From positions 1 through 50,269 of the forward strand of contig NZ_FNOZ01000031.1 in assembly GCF_900107175.1 (NCBI RefSeq): a DNA stretch of 50,269 bases, read 5' to 3'. Source of the DNA: Modestobacter sp. DSM 44400. GTDB taxonomy: Bacteria > Actinomycetota > Actinomycetes > Mycobacteriales > Geodermatophilaceae. Position numbers and translations under genes: made by a program. Below, in pieces: positions 1 to 9,747 of this stretch; position 1 is the stretch's first letter, and each line of letters starts with the position of its first letter. Below the pieces are notes generated by a model. The model was not told where the DNA came from. It saw only the letters and a program-made list of their open reading frames with translations, and did not search any database.

Positions 1-294
1 CACAACGGCGCCCGCTCCATCGACCGGATGCACACGGACTGGCCGACCGCCGAACTGGTGCATCTACCGATCCACGCCAGCTGGCTGAACCAGGTAGAGA
101 TCTTCTTCTCCATCGTCCAGCGCAAGGTCATCAAGCCCGGCGACTTCGCCGACCTCGACGCCCTCGTCGAACGGCTCCTCGCCTTCCAGGACCGCTACAA
201 CGCCACCGCCGAACCCTTCGACTGGCACTTCGGACGCAAGTCCCTCGACCGCCTCCTCGAACGACTCACCGTTCACGAACCGCTGGCCGCATGA
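1..294 (+). CDS. IS630-family transposase, 3' part (cut by window start)
   Basis: The reading frame is open from base 1 to a TGA at 292-294, so this is the C-terminal ~97 residues of a longer protein. The stretch HASWLNQVEIFFSIVQRKV is the hallmark end of the DDE domain of IS630-type transposases; its Glu (in NQVE) is the third catalytic acidic residue. The product would cut and rejoin the ends of its element. The catalytic Asp residues lie outside the window, so activity cannot be judged. No clear terminal inverted repeat could be assigned in the ~30 bases after the stop; a TA at 323-324 would fit the TA target preference of IS630 elements but is not proof of the end. With the IS5-type fragment at the other end, the window is bracketed by mobile elements. 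Confidence 0.85.
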   Translation, partial: HNGARSIDRMHTDWPTAELVHLPIHASWLNQVEIFFSIVQRKVIKPGDFADLDALVERLLAFQDRYNATAEPFDWHFGRKSLDRLLERLTVHEPLAA

Positions 295-427
295 CCCCCA
301 ACGTTCCAACGGTGGGAACCACTAGCGTGGAGGGGCCACACGAAGGGCCGGGGCAGCTCGTTCGCGGCGACATCGGGCCGGGGTCCTACGGGGGTCCATC
401 GAGTCGCCGCCGGACCGGGAGCCCGAC

Positions 428-1774
428 ATGGCTATCGACTTCACCCTGACCCAGAAACAGAAGGACATCCAGGCGACGGCACGCGAGTTCGCCCGCGAGG
501 TGCTCGCACCGGTGTCGCAGCAGGCGGACGAGGAGCCCGATCCCCTACGCGCCTTCCAGCTCATGAAGCCGGCCTACGCCGAGGCGTGCAAGCAGGGGAT
601 CGCCTTCTCCATGCTGCCCAAGGAGTACGGCGGCGGCGGCATGTCCAACGTCGACTTCGTGATAGCGGCCGAGGAGATCCAGGCCGTCGACCCCGGCTTC
701 GGCACCACGGTCCTCGTCAATGGGCTCGGGCTGATGCCGGTCTGGTACTACGGCACGGAGGAGCAGAAGGAGCGCTTCATCCGGACCGCCACCACGGACA
801 CCAGCGGCGAGTACCTGGTGGGTTACGCGGCCAGCGAACCGCCCGGGTCGCCCGGCGGTACAGCAAACTTCGACGCCCCGGCGGGGGACGGGGCCGGTAT
901 GGCGGTGACCGCGACGCTGGACGGTGACGAGTACGTGGTCAACGGCCGGAAGTACTGGCCGTGCAATGTCGGCGGGTGGGACAACCGCGGCGCGAACGTC
1001 AACCTGGTGGTAGTGCGCACCGACCCCGCGGCCGGTGGCACGACCGGGCTGTCGGCGCTCATGGTCGAGCGCGGCACGCCGGGGGTCAGCTACCGGTCGA
1101 TCAGCACCTCTGCGCAGCGCAGTGCGCCCAACTGCGAGATCGTGTTCGACAACGCGCGGGTGCCGGCGGCGAACGCCATCGAAGGCGCGAAGGGCAACGG
1201 CGACCTGCTCATCAACCGCAACTTCGCCTGGTCCGGCCCGGTCGCCGGGATCGGCGCCGTCGCGGTTGCCCGGGCCGCCTACGAGGCCGCGCTGGAGTGG
1301 GCGAGGACCTACACCGGGGGCGGCCCGCGGCCGATCATCCAGTACCAGTACCCCGGGTACGTGCTCGGGGACGTGGCCGCGAAGATCGAGGCGGCCCGGT
1401 ACTTCTGCTGGAAGGGCGCGCACTACCTGGACCAGCACGACTTCCACGGCGAGATGCTCGGTGCGATGGTCAAGATCCACTGCACCGAGATGCTGTTCGA
1501 CTGCGTCTACAAGTGCATGCAGGTGGTCGGCGTGAACTCCATGGACACCCGGCACCCGTTCCACCGGTACCTGCGGGAGGCCTCCCTGCTGCCGCTCTAC
1601 GACGCGGGGAACTTCGGCATGCAGCGCCGCCGCGTCCACGGGGTCATGGCCGATCCTTCGTTCAACCCACGGGCCGTCATGGACGACGAGGCGATCCACT
1701 TCACCAAGGCGATGGAGGGCATCGACACGGTCCCGGGACGCAGTACGAACGGGATGCCGATACCGGTCCCGTGA
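428..1774 (+). CDS. Nitroalkane oxidase-like flavoprotein of the acyl-CoA dehydrogenase superfamily
   Basis: A 448-aa FAD enzyme with the full acyl-CoA dehydrogenase (ACAD) fold. ATG follows a GGGAG ribosome site at 417-421. Ordinary ACADs carry a catalytic Glu in a YEGT-type motif near the C-terminus. Here the equivalent motif is LYDAGNFG with Asp392 in that place. Asp at this site, together with WPCNVGGWD (residues 177-185) and SEPPGSPGGTAN (about 138-149), is the pattern I associate with fungal nitroalkane oxidase, which oxidises nitroalkanes to aldehydes and nitrite using O2. The RRR cluster after the motif is also similar, but may be offset by one residue. The alternative is an ACAD-family enzyme of unknown acyl-CoA substrate. 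It stands alone between the IS630 fragment and a strong terminator, with no electron-transfer flavoprotein genes nearby. Family certain; substrate inferred. Confidence 0.75.
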   Translation: MAIDFTLTQKQKDIQATAREFAREVLAPVSQQADEEPDPLRAFQLMKPAYAEACKQGIAFSMLPKEYGGGGMSNVDFVIAAEEIQAVDPGFGTTVLVNGLGLMPVWYYGTEEQKERFIRTATTDTSGEYLVGYAASEPPGSPGGTANFDAPAGDGAGMAVTATLDGDEYVVNGRKYWPCNVGGWDNRGANVNLVVVRTDPAAGGTTGLSALMVERGTPGVSYRSISTSAQRSAPNCEIVFDNARVPAANAIEGAKGNGDLLINRNFAWSGPVAGIGAVAVARAAYEAALEWARTYTGGGPRPIIQYQYPGYVLGDVAAKIEAARYFCWKGAHYLDQHDFHGEMLGAMVKIHCTEMLFDCVYKCMQVVGVNSMDTRHPFHRYLREASLLPLYDAGNFGMQRRRVHGVMADPSFNPRAVMDDEAIHFTKAMEGIDTVPGRSTNGMPIPVP

Positions 1775-1824
1775 GGTCCAGGTGCGCAGCAGGCGCACCC
1801 GGCGCCACTGGATTCTGGGGCAGA

Positions 1825-1865
1825 CGGGCGGTCCCCGGCCCTACACAGAGACCGGGGGCCGCCCG
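1825..1865. terminator. Strong bidirectional terminator hairpin
   Basis: Bases 1825-1838 pair with 1852-1865 (14 pairs including one G-T wobble) around a 13-base loop. It lies between the convergent flavoprotein gene and the small minus-strand gene, as expected for a shared factor-independent terminator. There is no T tract, which is common in high-GC actinobacteria. Confidence 0.7.
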
Positions 1866-1875
1866 CCGCGCCCCC

Positions 1876-2118
1876 TCAGCCGGTGGCCGGGCCGCCGTGC
1901 TCGGTGCCGGACAGCTGCTTCAGGAAGTCGTGACACCGGGCGCCCCGGTCGGAGTCCTGCTGCATCACCTCGCGAAAGAACGAGGCGACGTCGTCCAGGC
2001 CGGCGTTCTCGGCGTCCCGGACGTACTGGCCGTAGTCGTGCCCGGCCTTCAGCGAGTGGTACTGGACGGAGATCAGGTCGAACGTGACGTCGGCGAAGCC
2101 GGTTTCACCGGTGGCCAT
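1876..2118 (-). CDS. Small hypothetical helical protein (80 aa)
   Basis: The start at 2118 is chosen because GAGGAGG lies 7 bases upstream; an upstream in-frame Met at 2154 has no such site. The protein is soluble and acidic, with predicted amphipathic helices (FDLISVQYHSLKAGHDY, DVASFFREVMQQ, CHDFLKQL). The spacing of Glu, His and Asp residues recalls half of a ferritin-like helical bundle, but no complete metal-binding motif is visible. I do not recognise a named family. It is convergent with the flavoprotein gene across a strong terminator, so it is transcribed separately. Confidence 0.7.
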   Translation of the reverse strand: MATGETGFADVTFDLISVQYHSLKAGHDYGQYVRDAENAGLDDVASFFREVMQQDSDRGARCHDFLKQLSGTEHGGPATG

Positions 2119-2193
2119 GGGAACCTCCTCGAAGGTTGGTATGACCCCCGTCACAGTTCCCGTCGATCCGCCGGTGAAACGGACCGCTCCGTC

Positions 2194-2433
2194 TCAGGTC
2201 CGGTCGGCCGTCGGCGCCTCGGCCGGGCTCCCGGTGAACGCGTCCCCGGTCAGGTCGCCGCCGCCGGCCTCGTCGGCCTCGGTCGCCGAGGTGGGCAGCT
2301 CGTCCTCGCCGGTGGCTGTGGCGTCGTCCTCGGTCGAGGCGAGGTCGTCACCCTCGGCCACCGCCCCGGGGTCGGCCTGGAGGGTGCGGGGGTCGTTCAG
2401 CGGGTCGGGCACGTCGGGGTCGGTGACGGTCAT
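2194..2433 (-). CDS. Small acidic, disordered hypothetical protein (79 aa)
   Basis: A low-complexity protein rich in Asp, Glu, Ala, Thr and Pro, with almost no aromatic or hydrophobic residues. It is probably intrinsically disordered. The Met start at 2433 gives a compact acidic product; the frame stays open far upstream, but the upstream translation is Arg/Pro-rich shadow sequence. The ribosome site is weak. It resembles in character the other tiny acidic proteins near 42.8, 43.7 and 45.8 kb. Function unknown. Confidence 0.5.
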   Translation of the reverse strand: MTVTDPDVPDPLNDPRTLQADPGAVAEGDDLASTEDDATATGEDELPTSATEADEAGGGDLTGDAFTGSPAEAPTADRT

Positions 2434-2541
2434 GCCGCGTGCCGTGCCCGGCGTCCCGTCGTCCCAATCGCGGCGCCGGCGCCTCTCGACGGGCCGTGAG
2501 CCGGGTGTTGGGCATGCCGGGTGAGGAACGGGAGACGGCCG

Positions 2542-3020
2542 ATGACCGGCGACGAGCGGCAGGGCGTGGTCACCGAGGTGCCCGAGGGGGTGCGGCTGCA
2601 GTTCCGCCGGTCGTGGCCGGAGCCGGTCGAGGACGTGTGGTCGGCGCTCACCGAGCCCAACCGGATGGCCCACTGGCTGGGCACCTACGACGGCGAGCGG
2701 CGGGTCGGCGGCCGCGGGACCTTCACCATGACGCAGGAGGCAGAGCAGGTCGGCGAGCCGCTGGGAATCGTCGAGTGCGACCCGCCCCGCCGCCCGGTGG
2801 TCCCGTGGAGCGGCCAGGAGGTGCGGCAGGTGGGGGTGGACCTGTCGACCGAGGGCGGCCGGGCGGCGCCGCGCTTCACCCAGGTGTTCGCCGCCGATGC
2901 CGACGTCGGTGACTACCCGACCGGCTGGCGTCGTCACCCGGGCCTCGAGCGCAGCCGGCCGACCGGGACGCGTTCCGCGCCGCGGTCGGCTCGGCCTACG
3001 GACGCACGCCCCGGCCCTGA
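2542..3020 (+). pseudogene. SRPBCC/AHSA1-type ligand-binding protein, frameshifted near its C-terminus
   Basis: ATG at 2542 follows a GGGAG site; a GTG at 2521 is the alternative. The N-terminal part is a clear SRPBCC (Bet v1-like, AHSA1/polyketide-cyclase) domain, with motifs such as EPVEDVWSALTEPNRMAHW, GTFTMTQEAE and GIVECDPPRR. These proteins bind hydrophobic ligands in a helix-grip fold. After DYPTGWRRH (about 2935) the frame becomes Arg/Pro-rich. The expected family ending, DRDAFRAAVGSAYGRTPRP then TGA at 3018, lies in the -1 frame. The span of 479 bases (3n+2) fits one lost base around 2940-2955. The rest of the gene looks well preserved, so either a recent mutation or an assembly error is possible. 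Confidence 0.7.
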
Positions 3021-3033
3021 GGAAGAACCCTTC

Positions 3034-4234
<1,201 letters not shown>

Positions 4235-4424
4235 CCCGGGGCGACGCACGTCACACTGCGGCAAGACGTCATATACGTAACGCTCTGAGCGGTTTCCGGG
4301 CCGGTGAGGCCTCGGTACCCTGGCCCGATCCCCCGGCCTCAACGTCGCGGCCGGGTGGATCGACAGTGCACCAGACGCTGGTGCGGGGCCCCCGCCCGCC
4401 GGCCACCCGCAGGATGGAGACGCC
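4235..4424. promoter_or_regulatory. Divergent intergenic region between the ene-reductase and pckG
   Basis: 190 bases separate the two starts. The only AT-rich patch is around 4262-4283 (GTCATATACGTAACG), where promoter elements for either direction could lie. I could not pick out a convincing -35/-10 pair. The ribosome site AGGATGGAGA (4411-4420) precedes the pckG GTG. Confidence 0.35.
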
Positions 4425-6239
4425 GTGACTTCAGTGGCGACACCCGGTCTCGACAACGCCCCGACCACGCACGCCCGCCTCCTCGCCTGGGTGCAGGAGA
4501 TGGCCGAGCTGACCACGCCGGACCAGGTGGTGTGGGTGGCCGGGACCGGCGAGGAGTGGCAGCGGCTCACCCAGAAGCTGGTCGACGCCGGCACCTTCAC
4601 CCGGCTGGACAAGAAGCCGAACTCCTTCTGGTGCGCCTCGGATCCCAGTGACGTCGCCCGGGTCGAGGGCCGCACCTTCATCTGTTCGGTGGACGAGGCC
4701 GACGCCGGCCCCACGAACAACTGGATGGACCCGGCCGAGATGCACTCGGTCATGAACGAGCTGTACCGCGGGTGCATGCGCGGCCGGACGATGTACGTGA
4801 TCCCGTTCTGCATGGGCCCGGTCGAGGCCGAGCACCCGATGTTCGGCGTCGAGCTGACCGACTCCGAGTACGTCGTGGTCTCCATGCGGGTCATGGCCCG
4901 CATCGGCAGCCGGGTGCTCGAGGCGATGGGCACCGACCGCCCGTTCGTGCCGGCGATGCACTCCCTCGGCGCTCCGCTGGAGGCCGGCCAGGACGACGTC
5001 CCGTGGCCGTGCGGCGACACCAAGTACATCGTGCACTTCCCGGAGGAGCGGGCGATTCAGTCCTACGGGTCCGGATACGGCGGCAACGCGCTGCTGGGCA
5101 AGAAGTGCTACTCGCTGCGCATCGCCTCGGTGATGGCCCGCGACGAGGGCTGGCTCGCCGAGCACATGCTGATCCTCAAGCTGACGAGCCCTGCGCAGAA
5201 GACCTACTACGTCGCCGCGGCGTTCCCCTCGGCCTGTGGCAAGACGAACCTGGCCATGCTCGAGCCGACCATCCCCGGCTGGAAGGTCGAGACCCTCGGC
5301 GACGACATCGCCTGGATGCGCTTCGGTGCGGACGGACGGCTCTACGCCCTCAATCCGGAGTTCGGCCTGTTCGGCGTGGCGCCGGGCACCGGCTGGGACA
5401 CCAACCCCAACGCGATGCGCACGATCGAGGTGGGCAACTCGGTGTTCACCAACGTCGCGCTGACCGACGACGGCGACATCTGGTGGGAGGGCATGACCGA
5501 CGACGCCCCGGCCCACCTGACCGACTGGAAGGGCCGGGACTGGACGCCGTACTCCGACGAGCCCTCCAGCCACCCGAACAGCCGGTTCTGCACGCCGATC
5601 AACCAGTGCCCGATCCTCGCGCCGGAGTACGAGGACCCCCAGGGGGTCCCGATCTCGGCGATCCTCTTCGGCGGCCGCCGCAAGACCACGATCCCGCTGG
5701 TCAGCGAGGCCCGGGACTGGAACCACGGCGTCTTCATGGGCGCCACCCTGTCCTCGGAGACCACCGCCGCAGCCACCGGGGCGGTCGGCGTCGTCCGGCG
5801 CGACCCGTTCGCGATGCTGCCGTTCATCGGCTACAACGCCGGGAACTACGTCAACCACTGGGTGGAGACCGGCAAGCAGCACGACGCCAGCAAGCTGCCG
5901 CGCATCTTCTACGTCAACTGGTTCCGCCGGGATTCCGACGGCGGCTTCCTGTGGCCGGGTTTCGGTGAGAACAGTCGGGTGCTCAAGTGGGTCATCGAGC
6001 GCTTGGAGGGCACCGCGGCGGCCGTCGAGACCCCCGTCGGGCACGTCCCGACCCCCGACTCGCTGGACGTCTCGGGCCTGGACATGTCGCCCGAGCAGGT
6101 CGAGCAGGCCCTCGCGGTCAAGCCCGAGGAGTGGCGCGAGGAAATCCCGCAGATCACCGAGTGGTTCGAGAAGTTCGGGGACAAGCTGCCCAGCACCATG
6201 TGGGACGAGCTGGAAATTCTCAAGAGCCGGCTGGCCTGA
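4425..6239 (+). CDS. pckG: Phosphoenolpyruvate carboxykinase (GTP)
   Basis: A 604-aa protein of the GTP-dependent class, of normal family length. It interconverts oxaloacetate + GTP and PEP + CO2 + GDP, the first step of gluconeogenesis, in the cytoplasm. The nucleotide loop [12 protein letters not shown] is present with the hyper-reactive Cys271; other family blocks include [20 protein letters not shown] near the N-terminus, [15 protein letters not shown], and [10 protein letters not shown]. The GTG start is supported by AGGATGGAGA 5-14 bases upstream. A hairpin at 6255-6296 ends the transcript, so it is monocistronic. PEP made here also feeds the PTS encoded at 32-38 kb. Confidence 0.98.
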   Translation: MTSVATPGLDNAPTTHARLLAWVQEMAELTTPDQVVWVAGTGEEWQRLTQKLVDAGTFTRLDKKPNSFWCASDPSDVARVEGRTFICSVDEADAGPTNNWMDPAEMHSVMNELYRGCMRGRTMYVIPFCMGPVEAEHPMFGVELTDSEYVVVSMRVMARIGSRVLEAMGTDRPFVPAMHSLGAPLEAGQDDVPWPCGDTKYIVHFPEERAIQSYGSGYGGNALLGKKCYSLRIASVMARDEGWLAEHMLILKLTSPAQKTYYVAAAFPSACGKTNLAMLEPTIPGWKVETLGDDIAWMRFGADGRLYALNPEFGLFGVAPGTGWDTNPNAMRTIEVGNSVFTNVALTDDGDIWWEGMTDDAPAHLTDWKGRDWTPYSDEPSSHPNSRFCTPINQCPILAPEYEDPQGVPISAILFGGRRKTTIPLVSEARDWNHGVFMGATLSSETTAAATGAVGVVRRDPFAMLPFIGYNAGNYVNHWVETGKQHDASKLPRIFYVNWFRRDSDGGFLWPGFGENSRVLKWVIERLEGTAAAVETPVGHVPTPDSLDVSGLDMSPEQVEQALAVKPEEWREEIPQITEWFEKFGDKLPSTMWDELEILKSRLA

Positions 6240-6254
6240 GGGAAGGACGGGGCC

Positions 6255-6296
6255 GGGCGAGCTACGAGTGCGGTCCCGGCGGCTCGTCGCTCGCCC
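6255..6296 (+). terminator. Terminator hairpin after pckG
   Basis: GGGCGAGC (6255-6262) pairs with GCTCGCCC (6289-6296), and inside it ACGAG (6264-6268) pairs with CTCGT (6283-6287), giving 13 pairs interrupted by one T/C mismatch. It starts 16 bases after the pckG stop. Confidence 0.7.
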
Positions 6297-6362
6297 CGCG
6301 GGGCACAGCCAGGTCGGTTAGCGTGACGGCGCACCCACCCCCGGACGGAGGCCTGTCCGCTC

Positions 6363-7577
6363 GTGCCGAACCCGTACCTGCACGTGCTGCGGACCCCGCA
6401 CGCGCTGCCGATGGTGGCGGCGGCCTTCATCGGCCGGTTGCCCCTGTCGATGATGGGGCTCGGCAGCGTCCTGCTCGTGCAGTCCTACACCGGCTCCTAT
6501 GCGCTGGGCGGCGCGGTGGCGGCGGTCGGTGCCGTCACCTCGGCGGTGTCCGGGCCGGTGATCGGCCGGCTGGCCGACACCCACGCCCAACGGCGGGTGC
6601 TGCTGTCGGTGCTGGCGGTCTTCGTGACCGCCGGCGCCGCGTTCCTGTGGTCGGTGCGGGACGGCTGGCCGCTGTGGACGGCGTTCCTGGCCGCCGGCCT
6701 GGCTGGAGCGAGCATCCCGCCGGTCGCCTCGATGATCCGGGTGCGCTGGACCCACCTGCTCCGCGGAACCCCCTCCCTGCCCACGGCGCTGGCCATGGAG
6801 GCGGTGGTCGACGAGTTCGTCTTCATCGTCGGGCCGGTGCTGGTCACCTTCCTGTCCACGGCCGGCCACACCACCTCCGGACTGGTCACCGCCTTCACCC
6901 TGGCCACTGTGGGAAGCCTGCTGTTCGCCGCCCAGCGGCACACCGAGCCGCCGCCGGCCGAACACGAGCACCGGAACGGGCCGTCGGCCATCCGGATCCG
7001 CGGTCTGCGGGTGCTGTTCGTCGTCGGCGCGGCGGTCGGCGCGATCCTCGGCACGCTGGAGATCGCCCTGGTCGCCTTTGCCGACGAACAGGGGGCCCGG
7101 ACGTTGTCCGGGTTGCTCATCGCGGCGCTCGCCGCCGGTTCCATGGTGGCGGGCATCGGCTGGGGGGCCGTGCACTGGCGGGTCGCACTGCGGCGGCGGC
7201 TGCTCGGCGCCCTCGTGCTGCTCACCCTGTTGTCGGTGCCGCTGCTGCTGGTGCACGACATCTGGCTGATGCTGCCGTTCGTCCTGCTCGCCGGGGTCGC
7301 GGTCTCCCCGTCGTTGATCAGCTCCTTCACCCTCGCCGAGGTGCTCGTCCCGCGGGCGGCGGTGACCGAGGCCTTCACCTGGATCGGGACGGCGATGGCA
7401 CTGGGTGTCGCGGTCGGCGCGTCGGTGGCCGGCAAGATCGTCGACACGGTGGGCGCCAACGCCGGCTTCCTGGTGGCCACCGTCGCCGCCGCGCTGGCCG
7501 CCGTCACTGTCGCGCTGGGCCAGCGGCTGCTGGTCGTCCCGGCCGAGCACGTGCCGGTCCCTGCGCTCGCGCGCTGA
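6363..7577 (+). CDS. MFS transporter
   Basis: A 404-aa integral membrane protein with about 12 hydrophobic helices in two halves joined by a hydrophilic loop near residues 195-215 (EPPPAEHEHRNG). The motif GRLADTHAQRRVL in the loop between helices 2 and 3 is the major facilitator signature GxLaDrxGrR in a diverged form. Small-solute exporters of this group in actinobacteria are often labelled drug or sugar efflux pumps, but the substrate cannot be read from sequence. The GTG start gives MPNPYLHVL just before the first helix. It may be co-transcribed with the acVLRF1 gene 62 bases downstream. Confidence 0.9.
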   Translation: MPNPYLHVLRTPHALPMVAAAFIGRLPLSMMGLGSVLLVQSYTGSYALGGAVAAVGAVTSAVSGPVIGRLADTHAQRRVLLSVLAVFVTAGAAFLWSVRDGWPLWTAFLAAGLAGASIPPVASMIRVRWTHLLRGTPSLPTALAMEAVVDEFVFIVGPVLVTFLSTAGHTTSGLVTAFTLATVGSLLFAAQRHTEPPPAEHEHRNGPSAIRIRGLRVLFVVGAAVGAILGTLEIALVAFADEQGARTLSGLLIAALAAGSMVAGIGWGAVHWRVALRRRLLGALVLLTLLSVPLLLVHDIWLMLPFVLLAGVAVSPSLISSFTLAEVLVPRAAVTEAFTWIGTAMALGVAVGASVAGKIVDTVGANAGFLVATVAAALAAVTVALGQRLLVVPAEHVPVPALAR

Positions 7578-7639
7578 GCCGGGCCGCCCCGGCCGTGCGC
7601 CGGGTGCGCCGAGCCGGGTGCGCCTGCGATGCTCGACAG

Positions 7640-8335
7640 GTGACCCGACCCCGCCCCGCCGCCGGCGGCGGACGGCGGCTCGGCGTGGCGCCCGAGCGGC
7701 TGGGCCGCTGGCTGGACGGGGTGGCCGACCGGCACGGCGCCTTCACCGACGTCGGCGAGGTGGACGGAACGGTCCGCATCACCTGCGCCGACACCACCGC
7801 GGTGACGCTGCGCGCGCCGTTCCCGTGGACGCCGGGGCCGGCGCTGCTCACCGCGTTCACCGTCCAGGCCCAGGAGCCGCACCGGGCGGCCGTGCTGCTG
7901 GTCCGCCGCGGACGCTGGGCCGTCGGGGTGTTCGACGGCGGCGACCTGGTGGTGTCCAAGGTCGACGCCCGGTTGGTCCAGGGCCGCACCGCGGCGGGTG
8001 GCTGGTCGCAGCAGCGGTTCGCCCGGCGCCGCGGCAACCAGACCGACGCCGTCGTCACGCACGCCGCCGACACCGCCGTCCGGGTGCTGCTGCCGCACGC
8101 CGGCTCGGTGGCGGCGCTGTTCGCCGGCGGCGACCGCGGACTGGTCGACGAGGTCCTGGCCGACCCGCGGCTGCGCCCGCTCGCCGCGGTGCGTCGCGAG
8201 CCCGCGCTGGACGTAGGCGAGCCGACCAAGGCCGTGCTGCTCACCACGCCCGGGCTGTTCCGGGCGGTGGACGTGCACATCGTGGAGCCCGGTGACCGGG
8301 CGGGGGGCGCTGCGGCAGGGCCGGGCGGCAGCTGA
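7640..8335 (+). CDS. acVLRF1-family peptidyl-tRNA hydrolase (Vms1-like release factor)
   Basis: A 231-aa protein of the actinobacterial VLRF1 family, relatives of eukaryotic Vms1/ANKZF1 and the eRF1 fold. They release nascent chains from tRNA on stalled large ribosomal subunits. The family signature GGWSQQRFARRRGNQ is intact at residues 120-134, with the catalytic Gln in the GGWSQQ loop (Gln124/125). The N-terminal part (APERLGRWLDGVADRHG) and the middle strands (RAAVLLVRRGRWAVGVFDGG) match the usual layout. The GTG at 7640 is the chosen start, because upstream sequence in this frame is shadow of the MFS gene. It is convergent with the thiolase gene. Confidence 0.85.
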   Translation: MTRPRPAAGGGRRLGVAPERLGRWLDGVADRHGAFTDVGEVDGTVRITCADTTAVTLRAPFPWTPGPALLTAFTVQAQEPHRAAVLLVRRGRWAVGVFDGGDLVVSKVDARLVQGRTAAGGWSQQRFARRRGNQTDAVVTHAADTAVRVLLPHAGSVAALFAGGDRGLVDEVLADPRLRPLAAVRREPALDVGEPTKAVLLTTPGLFRAVDVHIVEPGDRAGGAAAGPGGS

Positions 8336-8379
8336 CCTCGTCCGCGCGCCGGGCCCGCCGACGTTCCGGGGGAGAGGGC

Positions 8380-9522
8380 TCAGAGCAGCTCGAGCACCGT
8401 GGCGTTGGCCTGTCCGCCGCCTTCGCACATCGACTGCAGGCCGTAACGGATCCCGTTGTCCCGCATGTGGTGCAGCATCGTGGTCATGATCCGCGCGCCG
8501 GAGCCGCCGAGCGGGTGACCGAGAGCGATCGCGCCGCCGACGGGGTTCATCAACTTCTCGTCCGCGCCGATCTCGGCCAGCCAGGCCAGCGGCACCGGGG
8601 CGAAAGCCTCGTTGATCTCGAACACCCCGATCTCGTCCAGGCGCAGGCCGCTGCGCTGCAGCACCTTCTTCGTCGCCGGGATGGGCGCGGTGAGCATCAT
8701 GACGGGGTCGTCGCCGGCCACCGCCACGCTGTGCACCCGGGCGATCGGGGTCAGGCCGAGCTCCTGCGCCTTCTCGTCGGTCATCATCAGCAGCGCGGCC
8801 GACCCGTCGGAGATCTGGCTGGCGTTGCCCGCGCTGATCACGCCGTCGGACTTGAATGGGGTCTTCAGCCCGGACAGCCCCTCGACCGTGCCGCCGCGGC
8901 GGATGCCCTCGTCGAACTCCACCAGCCCGCCGGGGCTCTGCACCGGGGCGATCTGCGCGGCGAACCGGCCCTCGTCCTGGGCGGCGGCTGCGCGCTCGTG
9001 CGAGCGCAGGGCGAACTCGTCGAGCTGTGTGCGGGACAACCCCCACTTCTCGGCGATCATCTCGGCGCCGACGCCCTGGTTGGGCTGGATGCCGTCGTAA
9101 CGCTCGAGGTAGCGCTCCCCCAGCGGGTCCTTGCCCTGCGTCGAGGAGCCCATCGGCACCCGGCTCATCGACTCCACGCCACCGGCCACCACGACGTCGT
9201 AGTGCCCGGCGACCAGGCCGGCGGCGGCAAAGTGCACGGCCTGCTGGGAGGAGCCGCACTGCCGGTCCACCGTGGTGCCCGGGACGCTCTCCGGCCAGCC
9301 CGCTGCCAGCACGGCGTTGCGGGCGATGTTGTAGGTCTGCTCACCGACCTGGGAGACGCAGCCCCAGATCACGTCGTCCACCAGGGCCGGGTCCAGGCCC
9401 GCGCGGGTCACCAGGGACTCCAGCACGTGGGCCGACAGGTCCGTGGGGTGGACACCGGACAGGCCTCCGTTGCGCTTGCCGACGGGCGTGCGGACCGCCT
9501 CGACGATGACTGCGTCGCGCAT
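8380..9522 (-). CDS. Thiolase (acetyl-CoA C-acyltransferase)
   Basis: A 380-aa thiolase. It cleaves 3-ketoacyl-CoA with CoA in beta-oxidation, or condenses two acyl-CoAs. The nucleophilic Cys89 lies in DRQCGSSQQA. The NEAFAPVPLAW, GHPLGGSGAR and CEGGGQANA blocks carry the His and second Cys of the active site. I place the start at 9522 because a GAGAGGAG site lies 7 bases upstream; an upstream in-frame Met at 9549 would leave out this site. No other beta-oxidation gene is adjacent, so it is a stand-alone unit. Degradative versus biosynthetic use cannot be told from the sequence. Confidence 0.93.
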   Translation of the reverse strand: MRDAVIVEAVRTPVGKRNGGLSGVHPTDLSAHVLESLVTRAGLDPALVDDVIWGCVSQVGEQTYNIARNAVLAAGWPESVPGTTVDRQCGSSQQAVHFAAAGLVAGHYDVVVAGGVESMSRVPMGSSTQGKDPLGERYLERYDGIQPNQGVGAEMIAEKWGLSRTQLDEFALRSHERAAAAQDEGRFAAQIAPVQSPGGLVEFDEGIRRGGTVEGLSGLKTPFKSDGVISAGNASQISDGSAALLMMTDEKAQELGLTPIARVHSVAVAGDDPVMMLTAPIPATKKVLQRSGLRLDEIGVFEINEAFAPVPLAWLAEIGADEKLMNPVGGAIALGHPLGGSGARIMTTMLHHMRDNGIRYGLQSMCEGGGQANATVLELL

Positions 9523-9747
9523 CTCGCGACTCCTCTCGATTGCTGACACCCCGGCGGCTCTGCCGGCCCGACCATCGTCACATGAGCGAGCGGCGCGCGT
9601 GGCCCGTGCCCGGACGACTCCGCGCGCACGACCCTCGCGTCGTCCTGCTCCGGCGGCCGTGCAACGGCACGGCCATCCGGGTACGCGCCCGGCGTGGACT
9701 CCTCAGGGCACGCGAGCGGCGGACGACTCGAGAGCCGGCCGCGACCG

